A DNA stretch of 64,000 nucleotides from Ustilago trichophora (GCA_900323505.1 OOIN01000037.1:248001-312000); one strand, 5' to 3'; positions 26,125 through 37,600 are shown, counted from the stretch's first letter. Numbers and translations: made by a program. Notes: generated by a model not told the origin, from the letters alone.

Positions 26125-28959
26125 ATGAATCGCCTTCAACCAGCCTCGTACGGCACCTCGGCCGTGCGTTCCTTTTCTGCAGGCTCGCATGGCTCTTCCA
26201 ACGGTTCCGCGTCTTCTTCAAATTCGGCTCAAGAGGGCGCACACACACCATCGACTAGCCCATCCCTCTCTGACCGAGGCGCATCTTTCTCCCATCCTTC
26301 CTCGTGGAACAAGCTCCCTCGAGCACGTCAACCATCACCACCTCAACCTGGAGCTGGCTCCACAGCAGGTCTCTCGCCGCTAGAGCTTCTCGTCAAACGT
26401 GGCAAGCAGGTGCAGCATGACATGCTCGAACCCAACGACCCAAACTCCGCCACTTTCGACGCATCGAACCATCGCATCTATGAGCGAGCTTCCGCACTCT
26501 CTCGCAAGACTTCGGTCCGCAAACCACCCGTACAGCCTTCGCCGGATCCAGACGACTTTGACGATTCGCAGAGCATTCGCAGCGTCAATCTGATGTCAGA
26601 GGACGGCTCCAGCTTCTCCCGCAGTCAACGTTCCGCCTCTTCTTCCTCGGCTTCATCGCCTACTCCCGGCTCATCTTTCACGGTCGAACGAGGTTACAAG
26701 GCATCCTACGACGATAGCCGTGACTCTTACACTCCGACTCAACCAGAGGCAGGGTGGCAGAGACAGTCTTCGCATCTTCTCAGCAACGCTTTCCGCAACT
26801 CGGTCGCCTCTGATATCTCGTTCAACTCGATCACCGGTGACGCGCTGGATGCTTCATTGTCGCGAAGAGCCTCCATAGATACAGTCCGCAGCTCAGAGTT
26901 TGGAGAGGACGGCAGATGGGGTCGAGCTTGGGCTTCACGCGCGGACGACGAGGAAAGCGCGTACGAAGAGAGCACATACGGCGATGACCAAAATGAAGAC
27001 GTTGATGGCGAACACTGTGGCGCGATCGACTACAGCATCGATCTGGATCCCAGCCGTGTGCCTCTAGCGTCAAGTGGTGGACTCGCGTCCGTGGCCAAGC
27101 AGTGGAAGCTTGACCATGCTTCTCATGCCCCTCCGTCAGGCTCGCGGTCATTGAATCGAAACGCAAATCCAAGTTCATCCAGTGCCGCGTCGATACCCGC
27201 CATTCGCGAAGTTGCCAGCAAGGAAAAGGTCGTCAGCCTCACAAGATCCGTTCCACCACCTGTCAACAACTCACGATTGCAGCAACCGACCTTCCCACAT
27301 GGCCATGCCGATGCAAGGCACAGCTTTGTACCCCAAATCGAAATGCAGGATTATGACGCCGAGCCCGAATCTGCACAGCTGTACGATCGCACTCCCATGG
27401 CGTCGGCAGACCGCTACCTCGGCCACCGCTCCACGTCCTCCACTTCGACCATCACCGACGACGGTGGAAGGCAGTGCAACGACAGCCCGCCGACTGCGCG
27501 TGTCTACGTCTACCCTCCAAGCCCTTCCGGCTCCGAGGCTTCTCGAGTCAGCGGAGGTGAGCAGCGAAACTCGATGCCCGTCCGTCCTGGTCAGCAGCGC
27601 TATGTTTCGATGCCTACTCCCGCCTCGGCACAGGTTGAGACCATGTCGCCGCAACAGTCTGCTGCTGCGGGTGAGCTGAAGCGCACGCCATTGGCTCCAT
27701 CGAGTCTGTTGACAAATCCACGGAGCGCTTCGGCCGGTGCGCTTGGATCACACCGACCCAGATCATCAGGACATCCCGCTGGACGGGCTCCACCACCGCC
27801 CCCACCCACAGCGCCAGGGGTTGGAGCACCTGGTAGTGAAGGGCCGAATCCGATGGGCTACTCTGACCCAAACCAGTACTTCCAGGGCGTCGACCGGCCC
27901 ATCATTGGGCGGAAGCGCGCCGAAGCCATCGCACGAGCAGATGGTAGGGAGAGTATGGTCTCCGATCTCGATGTCGAGACGCTGCGCTTGGACGGCAGCA
28001 GTCGACGTGACAGCACGAGCACCATTGGCAGTGTCATGACTTCACGCATGTCGATTGGTAGTGTCGCTCACGATCCGCTAGCCCTTCAGAACGCCGCCAC
28101 ATGGCGCGACCGCTCCTCTGTGGTACCAACACAAGCCTCACCGAGGAACAGCACACAGCCCTCGGTGCAAGCCAAAGCATCCCAGTCGTCTTTCCGATCT
28201 CTTCAACCCGTGCAGGACACGTACAACCCCACACCCTCCAACAGTCGACCACCCATGCTGCGCAACGCCAAGTCGTCCACCGCCCTACCTTCCAATCAAG
28301 CCACCTCGGTCGACATGCAACCCACTGCATCCGCTCCACCCGCCGGCCTCGGTCTCAACCCGAACCTATCAGCCTCGAAACCGCGCTCTTCACCTGCAGT
28401 CGACACGCGCACCGGCCCTTCTTCCGCCGAAGACTTCCTATCGCAAGGCATCACGTATCACGAACAAGGCGATCTTGCCCGGTCCGCCTTCTATTTCGAA
28501 CGCTCTGCGCGAGTGGACGGCGGCTGCGTTGTCGGCATGTGCATGTTTGGCATGGCTCTACGCGAAGGATGGGGAGCACGCAAGGATCCCGTCAAAGGTT
28601 TCACCTGGATCCAGAAGGCTGCTGCGCGTGCTGGCGAGATGATGTCCACCACAAGCCCCAAGACGGATTCCGAGCTGAAAGCCATCAAGAGCGAGCTCAA
28701 ACTGAGCGTTTACGAGCTGGGCAAATGCTTCTGCTACGGATGGGGCGTCAAGATGGACAAACAGATGGCTCTAGAGTACTTTGAGCTGGCGGCCAAGTTG
28801 GGTGATGCCGATGCGCAGGCAGAGGCGGGCGCGCTGTATGCGGCGGGGAAAGGATGTAAGAAGGATCTCAAAAAGGCAGCCATGTACTATAGGATGGCTG
28901 AGGAGGGCGGATACGATACGGTCGGTCTGAGCTGGATTCACAAGGACAAGTACAAGTGA
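26125..28959 (+). CDS. SEL1-repeat protein of the DSF2 / Nif1 type
   Basis: Predicted 944-residue protein. Residues 1-760 are a long Ser/Pro-rich, probably disordered region with many RRxS and SP sites and a Pro stretch (APPPPPPTAPG) near 555. The C-terminal 180 residues are SEL1-like helical repeats: EDFLSQGITYHEQGDLARSA, then GMCMFGMALREGWGARKD, then YELGKCFCYGWGVKMDKQMA, then AEAGALYAAGKGCKKDLKKA. The layout (disordered N-terminus, SEL1 repeats at the end) is that of S. cerevisiae Dsf2 and S. pombe Nif1, a regulator of the mitotic inducer kinase Nim1. It is also distantly like Skt5/Chs4 chitin-synthase activators. A signalling-scaffold role is inferred. No intron or membrane segment is needed. 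Confidence 0.78.
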   Translation: MNRLQPASYGTSAVRSFSAGSHGSSNGSASSSNSAQEGAHTPSTSPSLSDRGASFSHPSSWNKLPRARQPSPPQPGAGSTAGLSPLELLVKRGKQVQHDMLEPNDPNSATFDASNHRIYERASALSRKTSVRKPPVQPSPDPDDFDDSQSIRSVNLMSEDGSSFSRSQRSASSSSASSPTPGSSFTVERGYKASYDDSRDSYTPTQPEAGWQRQSSHLLSNAFRNSVASDISFNSITGDALDASLSRRASIDTVRSSEFGEDGRWGRAWASRADDEESAYEESTYGDDQNEDVDGEHCGAIDYSIDLDPSRVPLASSGGLASVAKQWKLDHASHAPPSGSRSLNRNANPSSSSAASIPAIREVASKEKVVSLTRSVPPPVNNSRLQQPTFPHGHADARHSFVPQIEMQDYDAEPESAQLYDRTPMASADRYLGHRSTSSTSTITDDGGRQCNDSPPTARVYVYPPSPSGSEASRVSGGEQRNSMPVRPGQQRYVSMPTPASAQVETMSPQQSAAAGELKRTPLAPSSLLTNPRSASAGALGSHRPRSSGHPAGRAPPPPPPTAPGVGAPGSEGPNPMGYSDPNQYFQGVDRPIIGRKRAEAIARADGRESMVSDLDVETLRLDGSSRRDSTSTIGSVMTSRMSIGSVAHDPLALQNAATWRDRSSVVPTQASPRNSTQPSVQAKASQSSFRSLQPVQDTYNPTPSNSRPPMLRNAKSSTALPSNQATSVDMQPTASAPPAGLGLNPNLSASKPRSSPAVDTRTGPSSAEDFLSQGITYHEQGDLARSAFYFERSARVDGGCVVGMCMFGMALREGWGARKDPVKGFTWIQKAAARAGEMMSTTSPKTDSELKAIKSELKLSVYELGKCFCYGWGVKMDKQMALEYFELAAKLGDADAQAEAGALYAAGKGCKKDLKKAAMYYRMAEEGGYDTVGLSWIHKDKYK

Positions 28960-29399
28960 GAGGCAGCACGAGGAGAAGCTTTTGCACACAACGGTCGATG
29001 GACATACGTCGCAAATGGACAATACATCCGTACCTTACACCATCTTGGGGAATGCTTCTAGAGAGCAAAACGCGTGCTTTTTATGTGTTGGATTCACATT
29101 GGCAGAAAGAGCATGAGAGAGTTTTCTTTACCAACTTGGATTGTCATGCTGAGTTTTGAGAGAATGGGATTTTTGGTATCGGGTACAAGTACATAAAGTT
29201 GATGTGTTGATGGAAACAGTTTGAAAGGTTTTACAGCTGTCTCTCGCGGTTAGAGAGGAGGACAGGATGAGTCGGGCATATTTGTAGAGTTCTGGTGGAT
29301 GATGAAGGTTTTCGGTCGTGTCGTCCGGGGATGCTTTGTGGTGGTGGATGGAGTTTTGTTGATGCTGAAAGGAGATTTGAAAGGATGTCGAATTGGGAT
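28960..29399. other. Convergent 3' region, SEL1 protein / RPB9
   Basis: 440 nt between facing stop codons, moderately AT-rich. No gene or structured element is recognised. Confidence 0.5.
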
Positions 29400-29801
29400 T
29401 TACTTTTTCTTCCTATCGTTCCAGACCTGACCGGGTCCTGCAGCAGGAGCTGGTTGCGCCGGATCTCTGAACAGATGGTTACATCTACAACAAACGTAGA
29501 ACAGAATCATCCTATTCATAATCCTCTTGCTCTGATCTTGGAACAACACCGCTTCTGCATGACCACAATTGGGACAGTTCAAATCGTGGGTCCTTCTCAA
29601 TGTTGGATCCTTCATCAAGTTGTCGACGATGCCGGGTTGTTCCTTTGTGACGGACATGAGATCGTTTCGGTAGACGAGCGATTCGCGCGATTCCTGTTGG
29701 TAGTTGCAGTTTCGACAGGCGTAGAGGAGGACATGGTTGGTTCGGTCTACTTCGGGGTAGAGAAGGTTGTTGCACTCCGCGCAAAAGTGGAGCGAAGACA
29801 T
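29400..29801 (-). CDS. RPB9: RNA polymerase II subunit RPB9
   Basis: Predicted 133-residue zinc-ribbon subunit of RNA polymerase II. The N-terminal ribbon has CAECNNLLYPEVD and CRNCNYQQE (two CxxC pairs within residues 7-36). The C-terminal TFIIS-like ribbon has CPNCGHAEAV and YVCCRCNHLF. Known functions are start-site choice, transcription fidelity and help with TFIIS-stimulated cleavage. The length is close to yeast Rpb9 (122), with a short Pro/Ala-rich and basic extension at the end. A single exon is sufficient. BAT lies divergently 844 nt away. Confidence 0.96.
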   Translation of the reverse strand: MSSLHFCAECNNLLYPEVDRTNHVLLYACRNCNYQQESRESLVYRNDLMSVTKEQPGIVDNLMKDPTLRRTHDLNCPNCGHAEAVLFQDQSKRIMNRMILFYVCCRCNHLFRDPAQPAPAAGPGQVWNDRKKK

Positions 29802-30645
29802 TTTTAGGGTATGGAAATGGAAGGAGATGTGGTGGTGCCGAGAAGAGGGGGTGGGAAGCGGGCGGCTTAGAAACGGTGGAGAGAAGAGACCTATGAATTG
29901 CTGTTGGGAGTGGAAGTCTCGCGCTGGCTAGATGGGCTGGATATATGGATGAAGGGACGACGAATGCCAGGTGACAGGTTTGAGCTCTATATGAGCCTGA
30001 GCAGTGGTTGCTGGACGCCGGACACCTTCAGGTGGGAATGAGCTAGCTAGTTAGAGCCGAGCGTAGCGTAGCGATGCGCGTCAAAGCGGTGGTGACAATT
30101 AACGTAGTGACCGTAGTGCGTAAAATGCTTTGTTTGGCGGAAGTGGATGATGCGGTGAGCGTATATCCAGCTGGTGCCTATGTGTAGGTAAGCAAGAACG
30201 CAGTGACCGTGTCGAGAGGGTGATGGTGGTGGATGTCGTGCACGAACCGATTAGAGAGATGGTGTGGATGATATGGAGACTGCGCTTGACCCTGAAATGT
30301 TCAAGTTGAGAGAAACGCGTTCTTCGACTCGGCCGATTCAGCTGCTCTCTGTGCTGCAACGAAAACAAAAGCCGTTCAAATATCCGAAATTGAAGCCAAA
30401 TAGCCGTATGAGAGACAGAGACAGAGACAGAGAGAGAGAGAGAAACAACGAGTCATGAGACGGCACTCTATCAGAGCAGTGAGCAGTGGGACGTGCAGTC
30501 TGACTCTCAGCTACACAGGCTTCGGCAGAGCTGGGCTGGTAGATTGAGAAGAGTCTACAGTAATACCAATTCTTGTCCTTTTCTACACCATCATCACCTA
30601 TATCTTCCATTTCACCAGGTTCTGCCAGCATAAAGTAGAATCAGG
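29802..30645. promoter_or_regulatory. Divergent promoter, RPB9 / BAT
   Basis: 844 nt between outward-facing start codons. It contains a GCGTAGC tandem patch near 30060-30075, a GAGACA/GA repeat at about 30412-30445, and a pyrimidine-rich leader before the BAT ATG. No gene is seen. Confidence 0.5.
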
Positions 30646-31908
30646 ATGTTGACATTCGCAAGAACCGCCTTGCGCGCGCATCGCGCCATCCCCACTTCGG
30701 CCGCCCTTCGCACCTCGGCGGTTCGATTTCAGTCCACCGCCGTCTCCCATGATCCTATGACTGGCGAAGCGACCGGCTCAAAGCACCTCGATGCGTCTTC
30801 TCTCGTTGTCACACGATCCAACGCACCTCGTACACCGCCTCCCTCCCAGAGCCTCGTGTTTGGAGCCAACTTTTCCGATCACATGCTTTCCGTGCCTTGG
30901 AACAGTGCTACCGGTTGGGACGCACCCAAGATCCACCCTTACTCTCCACTCCAGCTCGACCCCAGTGCCGTCATCTTTCACTACGCTCCCTCCCTCTTTG
31001 AAGGCATGAAGGCTTACAAGGATGTCAACGGAAAAGTGCGCCTTTTCAGGCCGGATATGAACATGAAGCGTATGAACACCTCGGCTTCTCGCATCGCTCT
31101 GCCCACTTTCGAGGGAGAGCAGCTCATTACGCTGATCAAGAAGCTCGTTGCCCTCGACAAGGGTTGGATCCCCAGTGAGCCCGGTCACTCGCTCTACATC
31201 CGACCCGCTCTCATCGGAACCGAAGCTGCATTGGGAGTCCATCCTACCAAGGACGCTCTGCTCTTCGTCATCTGCTCCCCCGTCGGACCTTACTACAAGA
31301 CCGGCTTCAAGCCAGTTGCCCTCGAAGCAGACCCCAACAAGGTGCGTGCCTGGCCCGGTGGAACAGGACAGTACAAGCTCGGCGGCAACTACGCCCCCGG
31401 AATCCTGCCCCAGCTCGAAGCCGCCAAGCGAGGCTACCAGCAGAACCTTTGGCTCTTTGGCGAAGAGCACCTCCTCACAGAAGTCGGAACCATGAACCTC
31501 TTTGTCGCGCTCAAGAAGGGAGACGGAGTAGAACTCGTCACCCCTCCGCTCAACGGCATGATCCTCCCCGGTGTCACGCGCGATTCCATCCTTCACATCG
31601 CCCACGACCACGTCTCGGGCAAATACCCCATCGACTCTCTCCCCAAGAACCTCACCGTCAGCGAGCGAGAGATCAGCATTCACGAGGTGATCAAGGCCGA
31701 ACAGAACGGAGAATTGATCGAAATGTTCGGTGCCGGTACCGCCGCCGTCGTCAGCCCAGTGGATAGGGTCGGCTACAATGGCAAAGATATCAAGATTCCA
31801 GCTGGTGACGGTATCGGTGACATTGCAAAGGCAATGTTGGAAAGGATCACCGACATTCAACTCGGCAAAGTCGAACATCCGTGGAGCGTTGTTGTTGATG
31901 ATCTGTAG
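30646..31908 (+). CDS. BAT1: Branched-chain amino-acid aminotransferase, probably mitochondrial
   Basis: Predicted 420-residue class IV PLP aminotransferase acting on Leu, Ile and Val and their 2-keto acids. The first 45 residues (MLTFARTALRAHRAIPTSAA...) are Arg/Ala-rich with no acidic residues, a clear mitochondrial presequence. Core motifs include FHYAPSLFEGMKAYK, RLFRPDMNMKRMN, SLYIRPALIGTEAALGV and GQYKLGGNYAP, the last carrying the PLP-binding lysine. EEHLLTEVGTMNLFV and ELIEMFGAGTAAVVSPVDRV follow near the C-terminus. The length fits the eukaryotic enzyme. Yeast has mitochondrial Bat1 and cytosolic Bat2; the presequence favours a Bat1-type location, but the symbol is by function only. 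Confidence 0.97.
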   Translation: MLTFARTALRAHRAIPTSAALRTSAVRFQSTAVSHDPMTGEATGSKHLDASSLVVTRSNAPRTPPPSQSLVFGANFSDHMLSVPWNSATGWDAPKIHPYSPLQLDPSAVIFHYAPSLFEGMKAYKDVNGKVRLFRPDMNMKRMNTSASRIALPTFEGEQLITLIKKLVALDKGWIPSEPGHSLYIRPALIGTEAALGVHPTKDALLFVICSPVGPYYKTGFKPVALEADPNKVRAWPGGTGQYKLGGNYAPGILPQLEAAKRGYQQNLWLFGEEHLLTEVGTMNLFVALKKGDGVELVTPPLNGMILPGVTRDSILHIAHDHVSGKYPIDSLPKNLTVSEREISIHEVIKAEQNGELIEMFGAGTAAVVSPVDRVGYNGKDIKIPAGDGIGDIAKAMLERITDIQLGKVEHPWSVVVDDL

Positions 31909-32236
31909 AGTTGTTGGTGAAATGAGGAGGTGCCAAAATACAGTTTTATATATCAGTTGTGGCCAATACAGTTCTTCCAATGCAGTGTTGCTCGTGAATC
32001 GTGCCTGTCCGTGCTGAAATGTAGATTCAGAACATCTGCAGCCGGCTTTGGGCAGGAAGCGACGATTTCTCAACGCAGCCCACGATCAGATGCTCCGCTT
32101 CGTCTTGAACAGCTTCCCGTAGCACCAGTCAGCACACGACCAGTGGGATTGGAAGCGAGACACTACTTGAGATTCACAAATGTTACAACAAGAACCAGTT
32201 GGTAGATTACGAAAGCGCGTGCGCTCTGTTTCAACT
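31909..32236. other. Convergent 3' region, BAT / PUP1
   Basis: 328 nt between facing stop codons. ATACAGT sequences recur just after the BAT stop; otherwise nothing is recognised. Confidence 0.5.
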
Positions 32237-33228
32237 CTATGATGTGTCCATACGCTCTTCTCCCGCAGCAGCGACTACTGGGACAGGTGCAGTCTTTCCG
32301 ATCTCGAGGACGTCTATTGCACCAGCAACAAATGGAAAGGAGAAAAAAGAATTTGTCAGTCAGTGTGCTTACTTGTCCCGTGTCTGATCTTTGTAGAGTC
32401 GTTAGGGCTTTGATGGTGGTAAAACCTACCTTGTTTCCTAATCATGTCGTAAATCTGCTCCTTTGTGAAAGCCGTTGTACCCCTGGGGAACTGATATCTC
32501 TGTTCCTTCCTAACCCTCTCGTTGGGAGTTTCGTAGTTCCTCATATACTCGGTCTTGTCCTTTTCGATCACGCAGACATCCACGTTGCTTCCACTTCCCA
32601 AATCGTTAAAGATACCCGAACTAATCGCAGCCGCCACCAACTGAATAGCATCCGCACGTTCCATATCCTTGGTCCATCCACTTTCGAACACCGCCATAGC
32701 AGCCAGACTTCCCGAACCCATGGTAACATACGGCAACTTGTCGGTGCTTCCATGTGGAGCGACGGTGAAGAGATGAGGACCGGTACTGTCGTATCCACCC
32801 AACACCAGAGCGGCACCAATGTGACCCTGATACTGGAAGAGACGCTGTTTGAGCATCGTCATCGCCGTTACGACTCTGGGTTGTCGACCCGTGTTGAGCT
32901 CGTGCAGTTGCATGTTGGAGCTGATGAGTTGAGTGACGAATTCGGTATCTGCCGCAGTTCCGGCACCGCAGCATCGAATGTTGTCGGAAATGTAGTGGAT
33001 CTTTTCACAGTTCTTATCGGCAACAATGGGTCCTTCGGTAGCTCGTGTGTCGGCTCCCAATACGACGCCGTCTTTAAAGATGCATCCGACAATGGTGGTT
33101 CCGGTAGAGGTGGCAGTGAATCCACCAAGACCTTGATTGGAGAGGAAGGTGTTGCGGGAAAAGTTGGAAAAGTCGAACCCGCTGCTGGAAGGACCTCCTG
33201 CGCTGGAAGAGGAGATGGTGGCGGCCAT
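32237..33228 (-). CDS. PUP1: 20S proteasome subunit beta-2 (trypsin-like site)
   Basis: Two exons, 33228-32430 and 32313-32237, encode 291 residues. The 116-nt intron has a GTAGGT donor and a TAG acceptor; the second exon gives the tail [20 protein letters not shown] and ends ERMDTS. This is the beta-2 catalytic subunit. The propeptide of 43 residues ends in STG, and autocatalytic cleavage would expose Thr44 ([20 protein letters not shown]), the nucleophile. Further family marks are [36 protein letters not shown] and [13 protein letters not shown]. Without the splice, the frame would run into a non-family tail ([11 protein letters not shown]). PAC2, a proteasome assembly chaperone gene, starts divergently 417 nt away. 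Confidence 0.96.
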
Positions 33229-33645
33229 CGTGGTTGCTTCTCTGGATACAGTTGAGATGTGTGAGTTTGTCTGCAATGAAGGAGGAGGAGGAGGAGTGAA
33301 AAGTTGCAGAGTGTCGAGGTATGGTATGTGTGTAAAAGAAGGAGGTGGACAATGCGTGAGAGTTGGAATATGTGGAGTGATCGGCCTCTGTGTGTTTCTG
33401 TCAAGTCTTACGCAGCACATACAGTAGACGCGGCTTTTCCCTTACGCAGCCCTTCCACAGACCAACACCAAATTGTCTGCCAGTCTAACACCTTATTCCA
33501 AAAAATTCAGATGTGCTTCCTCCACACGCACTGACCCTTAAATCCTTCCTTCCTTCCTCTCTTGACAAGCACACTTTGACAGCTTCTTCCTCCTCACCTC
33601 ACCACCCTCTTCTTACACGCCCGCATCCACCGGCAAAAGCACACG
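33229..33645. promoter_or_regulatory. Divergent promoter between two proteasome genes (PUP1 / PAC2)
   Basis: 417 nt between outward-facing start codons of a proteasome core subunit and a proteasome assembly chaperone. The 10-mer CTTACGCAGC occurs twice, at 33407-33416 and 33441-33450, near the middle. No copy of the budding-yeast Rpn4 site (GGTGGCAAA) is visible. Confidence 0.6.
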
Positions 33646-34571
33646 ATGACGGAATCCCCCTTCTTCACGCCCATCGATAGTGGCAACCCTACCCCGTCAC
33701 TGCACGGAACAACTTTGATCATACCTGCCGTTTCTATCGGCTCGGTACCTCAGTTGGCGGTAGACCTACTGCTGCATCATGTCGAATTGAATCTTGTCAA
33801 AGTGGGGCGATTGGATCCAAGCTTCTGCTTCCCGTTTGTTGGACCATCCGACTCTCCTTCTGATCAAGGAGACTTGACGACTGCTCTCGAAGGTAAGCTT
33901 GTTGTTCCCATTCTCTCTTGGGATGAAGAGTATGCACCTGACACATATGCCCCCTTGTCTTGCTTTTGAAAGTCTTCTCAAATGGATCCCTTACAATCAT
34001 CCAACAGCGCTCTCCGGTATACAAATCTCACGAAAATACATACATCTCTTCGCTCGTCTCTTGGATCTCCTCTGTCAACTTTTCCGAAACGCTGTGGATT
34101 ACATCTATCGACGCGGCCGCACGAACCGATGCCGAATTTTCCACTCCTCAACTATCCCTCTTCCCCCCCAATTCCACCCTTCCTTCAACACCCCTCCTCA
34201 CAACCCTCTCCACGTCATTCCCCCAATTCAACCCACCTTCACATCCACACGAGTCAGTTCCACACATCCCAGGATCCCTCCTCACACGAAAACTTTTCGC
34301 ACACCCCAAAATCCCAAACTTAGCCGCTCTACTCCACTTCGCCGCAGAAGGCGATACTCGTCACGACGCACACTTCCTTTCCAACCTCATCCTACACCTC
34401 CTCTCCTCCTCCTCCTCCTCCTCCTCCTCCTCCTCCTCCTCCTCCTCCTCTTCCTCTTCAACCACTTTACAAGCACAACCCCACTTCGAAGGCAACTTAC
34501 AACCGTTGAAAGAACCTCCTTCTTGGACTGCTCTATTCGGTCGTCCCCCCGACGCTTCTTTATACGCCTAA
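33646..34571 (+). CDS. ADD66: Proteasome assembly chaperone 2 (PAC2/PSMG2, ADD66)
   Basis: Two exons, 33646-33892 and 33973-34571, encode 281 residues. The 80-nt intron (GTAAGC donor, AAG acceptor) splits a Val codon. The N-terminus (GTTLIIPAVSIGSVPQLAVD) and the central GSLTIIQQRSPVYKSHENTY with SLVSWISSVNFSETLWITSI match PAC2 proteins, which pair with PAC1 and guide alpha-ring assembly of the 20S proteasome. A run of about 19 serines, encoded by a TCC microsatellite near 34404-34450, interrupts the C-terminal part and is probably a surface loop. The protein ends with GNLQPLKEPPSWTALFGRPP and six further residues, a conserved-looking tail. The gene shares its promoter with PUP1. Confidence 0.9.
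34404..34450 (+). repeat. TCC microsatellite encoding poly-Ser in PAC2
   Basis: About 15 TCC units in frame within exon 2 of the PAC2 gene, so length changes would add or remove serines without a frameshift. Confidence 0.92.
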
Positions 34572-34681
34572 CTTCCTCTTTCCTTCACACACCATCATGT
34601 AAAACATCATAAACCACTCTGTATATCTTGACCAAAAAGAAAACCGATTATTTACATTCCTTGTGAGAAGAGAAGAGACAA

Positions 34682-37600
34682 TCAGCCAGTGGAAGCGAGA
34701 AGTCTTTCGAGCGCCTTTTCGGTGCGATAGTTTGATTTTTCCAGAGCATTGATCACGTTTTCCCGCGTGAAGCCCATACCGCAGAGCTGTTTGACTGGGC
34801 CAGCATCGTCGGGTAGCGCACCGGTGTAGTCTTCGGCTTCATCGGTGGCGGTGGTTGTGCGAGCGTTGGATCGAGGTGGAACCGCAGGAGGGGCGTTGAA
34901 GCCGGGTGGTGGGCCGGGTGGCGGGGCATAGGTTCCAACTGGAGCCGTGGGTGACGTGAGGGTAGATGCGGAGCTTACACCAGGAGTGGCGGCGGTGGTA
35001 GTATTCAGCGCAGGCGCGGGTACAGCTGCAGAAGTGGGGGAAGAGGTGGTCGGGTCAAAGGCGTCTTCAAAGCTGAAACCGGATGTGGTGTTGGATGCTG
35101 TGCCGCGGTCAGTGTGGCTCGCAGATCCGGCGGGAGCGCCAGAGGCTGGGACTGCGGTCGCACTGGCGGCGCTAGTGCTGGTAGCCGCTGCGCCAGGAGC
35201 AGTAGGAGCGCTATCAAACGCAGCGTCAAAGTCGTCGAACGCGACGCTGTTGCTAGCTCCTGCAGCGCCAGAGGTTGGCACGGCTCGGTGAGCACCCTCG
35301 CCAGCACCAGGAGCACTGAAAGACGGTACAAAGTCGAAATCGTTGTCAAATGCATCGTCGAATCCGGTCGAAGCTGCCGTATTCGCTCCCGCCCCAGCAG
35401 CAGCCGAAGTGGACACGGCCTCCAAAGGTCCAAGATCCTCAAAGGCCGAATCGAAATCGTCAAAGTTGCTACCGCTGCCGCTGTCGTTGGTCGACTTGTG
35501 CTGCGGGGCAGCACCGGTCGAGCTAGGTGCAGCGCCAAAGTCGTCCATGCCAAAGGGGTTGGTGGATGCGCTCGAGTCTTCTACAGCTCGAACGGGTGCA
35601 GCGCTACCGGCAACACTGGAAGGCTCAGCTGCCAACACGCTAGGTGCGGCAGCAGCTTGAGCAGCCGAGGTCGAGGAAAGGGTCGTAGAGCTGCGAACCG
35701 GTGCCGGAGGAGGCGCGCGACGAGTCTTTGTCGACAAGTTTGGGCTTGACGAAGGATCCGCCGAGCTAGCAGATTCTTTGGATGCAGTCTTGAGACCCTG
35801 CGAGCCGATGAGTTGGCTGAGAGGCACATTGTCGTCCGCGGGCGAGGCGACGCTGGGCGTCGTGTCGCCGTGACCGCGTTCGCCGAGGGTCAGAGCGCCA
35901 GCACCAGCTGCGAGAGCGGCAATTCCAATTCCACCGGCTGCAGCTGTACCTGCACCAGCATGGTGCTCCTCAGCTTCCTTACTTTGCGCCTGTTCGGGGA
36001 TGGAAACGTCGTTCACCTCGCTCGAGAGCGTGTCTTGGCGACTGACGGGTGCAATCGAGGTGGTCGAGGCAGTGCGCTCACCGACAGCTCCGACGGCGGT
36101 GGGGTCGACAGGAGCTGACGAGGTGGGCACATCAGTGGCAGTTACATCCTCGAGGCCGCCAGGCACGGTGCGCTCGCTCTCAACGTAGGGCTGAGCCGAC
36201 GTCAAAGCCGCCGTAGCATCTTGGCCAGAAGCATCGAGATCAGGGAATCGGTCAGCGGCACCTCCGAGGGGCGTAGCAGCGCCCCTAGCTTTGTAGCCAC
36301 CGTCGAGATCCTCAGGACCATCATCTTCGTCATCCGAGCTGTCTTGATCCGCATCTGGCTCGTCAGGGCGGTTCTTGTCGTCAACCGTGTCATCTCCACC
36401 GAAAGGTCCGTCGAGGCTTGCGTCGGACTTGGGCTCCGTAACAGGCTCAGCAGTGTGCGAAGGCTCGGCGGCGTGGATGGCGCTGGCACCAAGCAAACCA
36501 GCACCTGCACCGAGACCACCAGCAGCAGCCAGCTCGGAGGCGTGGTGATCACCAGTGGTTCCACTCTCAGCAGCCGCAGGGGCACTGGTAGCTGCAGAGG
36601 TGGTGGGTACAGCAGTAGCAGAGGCGCCAAAGTCGTCACCAAAGTTATCGTCAAAGTCTGTGGACACGGTCTGGGCGTGACCTGGAGCTGCAGCCGAAGT
36701 GGTGGCAGACTCGCCGGGGATGGCAAAGGCATCATCGAAGCCAAGGCTCTGAGCCTCGTGGTGCTGCTGTTGCTGCTGAACGGGTTGCTGCACTCCGAAA
36801 GGATCAGCCTCACGGGGTTCCTGCTGAATGGAGTCGGTCGCCTGCGTCTCTGCATGGAAGTCGTCCTCGTGGTGAGCAGCGGCAGCGACAACGCCACCGA
36901 GGACGGCACCGGCACCGGCGCCAGCGGCGAGCGAAGTGCCAACCGAAGGGTGGTGGCTGGTGGTGGGCGTGCCGGGCTGCGGTGATGCGGTTGCACCCGG
37001 TCCGAAACGGTCGAAGGGGTTGTTGCTGCGAACGCTGGCTGCTGGGCTCGTGACCGACTCAGCGGCGACACTGTGCGAAGGAGCAACAGCAGCCACATCT
37101 GCAGCGCCAGCGTGGTGCTCGACGGCGTCATCGTCACCCAGCTCGCCTCGCTGAACAGCCTCGATCTCGCTGGCGACCTTGTCCTGTTCGCCCTCCGCCG
37201 TGGCGAGCTGCTTCTTGCTGATGGCAACGAGCCCCTTTTGCTGCCTGGCATCCTTGCGAAGCTTCTCGAGCTGCTCCTTGAGCGACTTGGTCTCGGTCTG
37301 AACGTCGTTCATGCGCTTCTTCATGTCGCGAACATCCTCGCGGTCACGCATGAGCGCCTGCTCGAGCTCATCCTTCTCTGCCTTGAGTGCGCTGAGCTCG
37401 CTCTCCTCGCGGATGACGTTTTCGCGAAGCGTCTTGAGCTCGTCGTTCTGCTTGTGTTGGCGCTCTTCGAGGTCCTTGACCAGTTTGGACTCGGTCTCGT
37501 GCTGTCCTCGGACGGTGGCAAGGCGCGACTCGAGCTCGGCGATGTTGGAAGCGTTGGTAGCGACGGAGGTCTCGAGGTTCCCACGCTTGGACTGGAGATC

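Noticed and set aside
25464..26258. 264-codon frame across the SEL1 gene leader
   Set aside because: Composition reflects TTTTA, TCA and CA repeats, and it overlaps the real gene out of frame.
30778..32073. 431-codon antisense frame over BAT
   Set aside because: A shadow of strong codon bias in BAT; the plus strand encodes a full, conserved enzyme.
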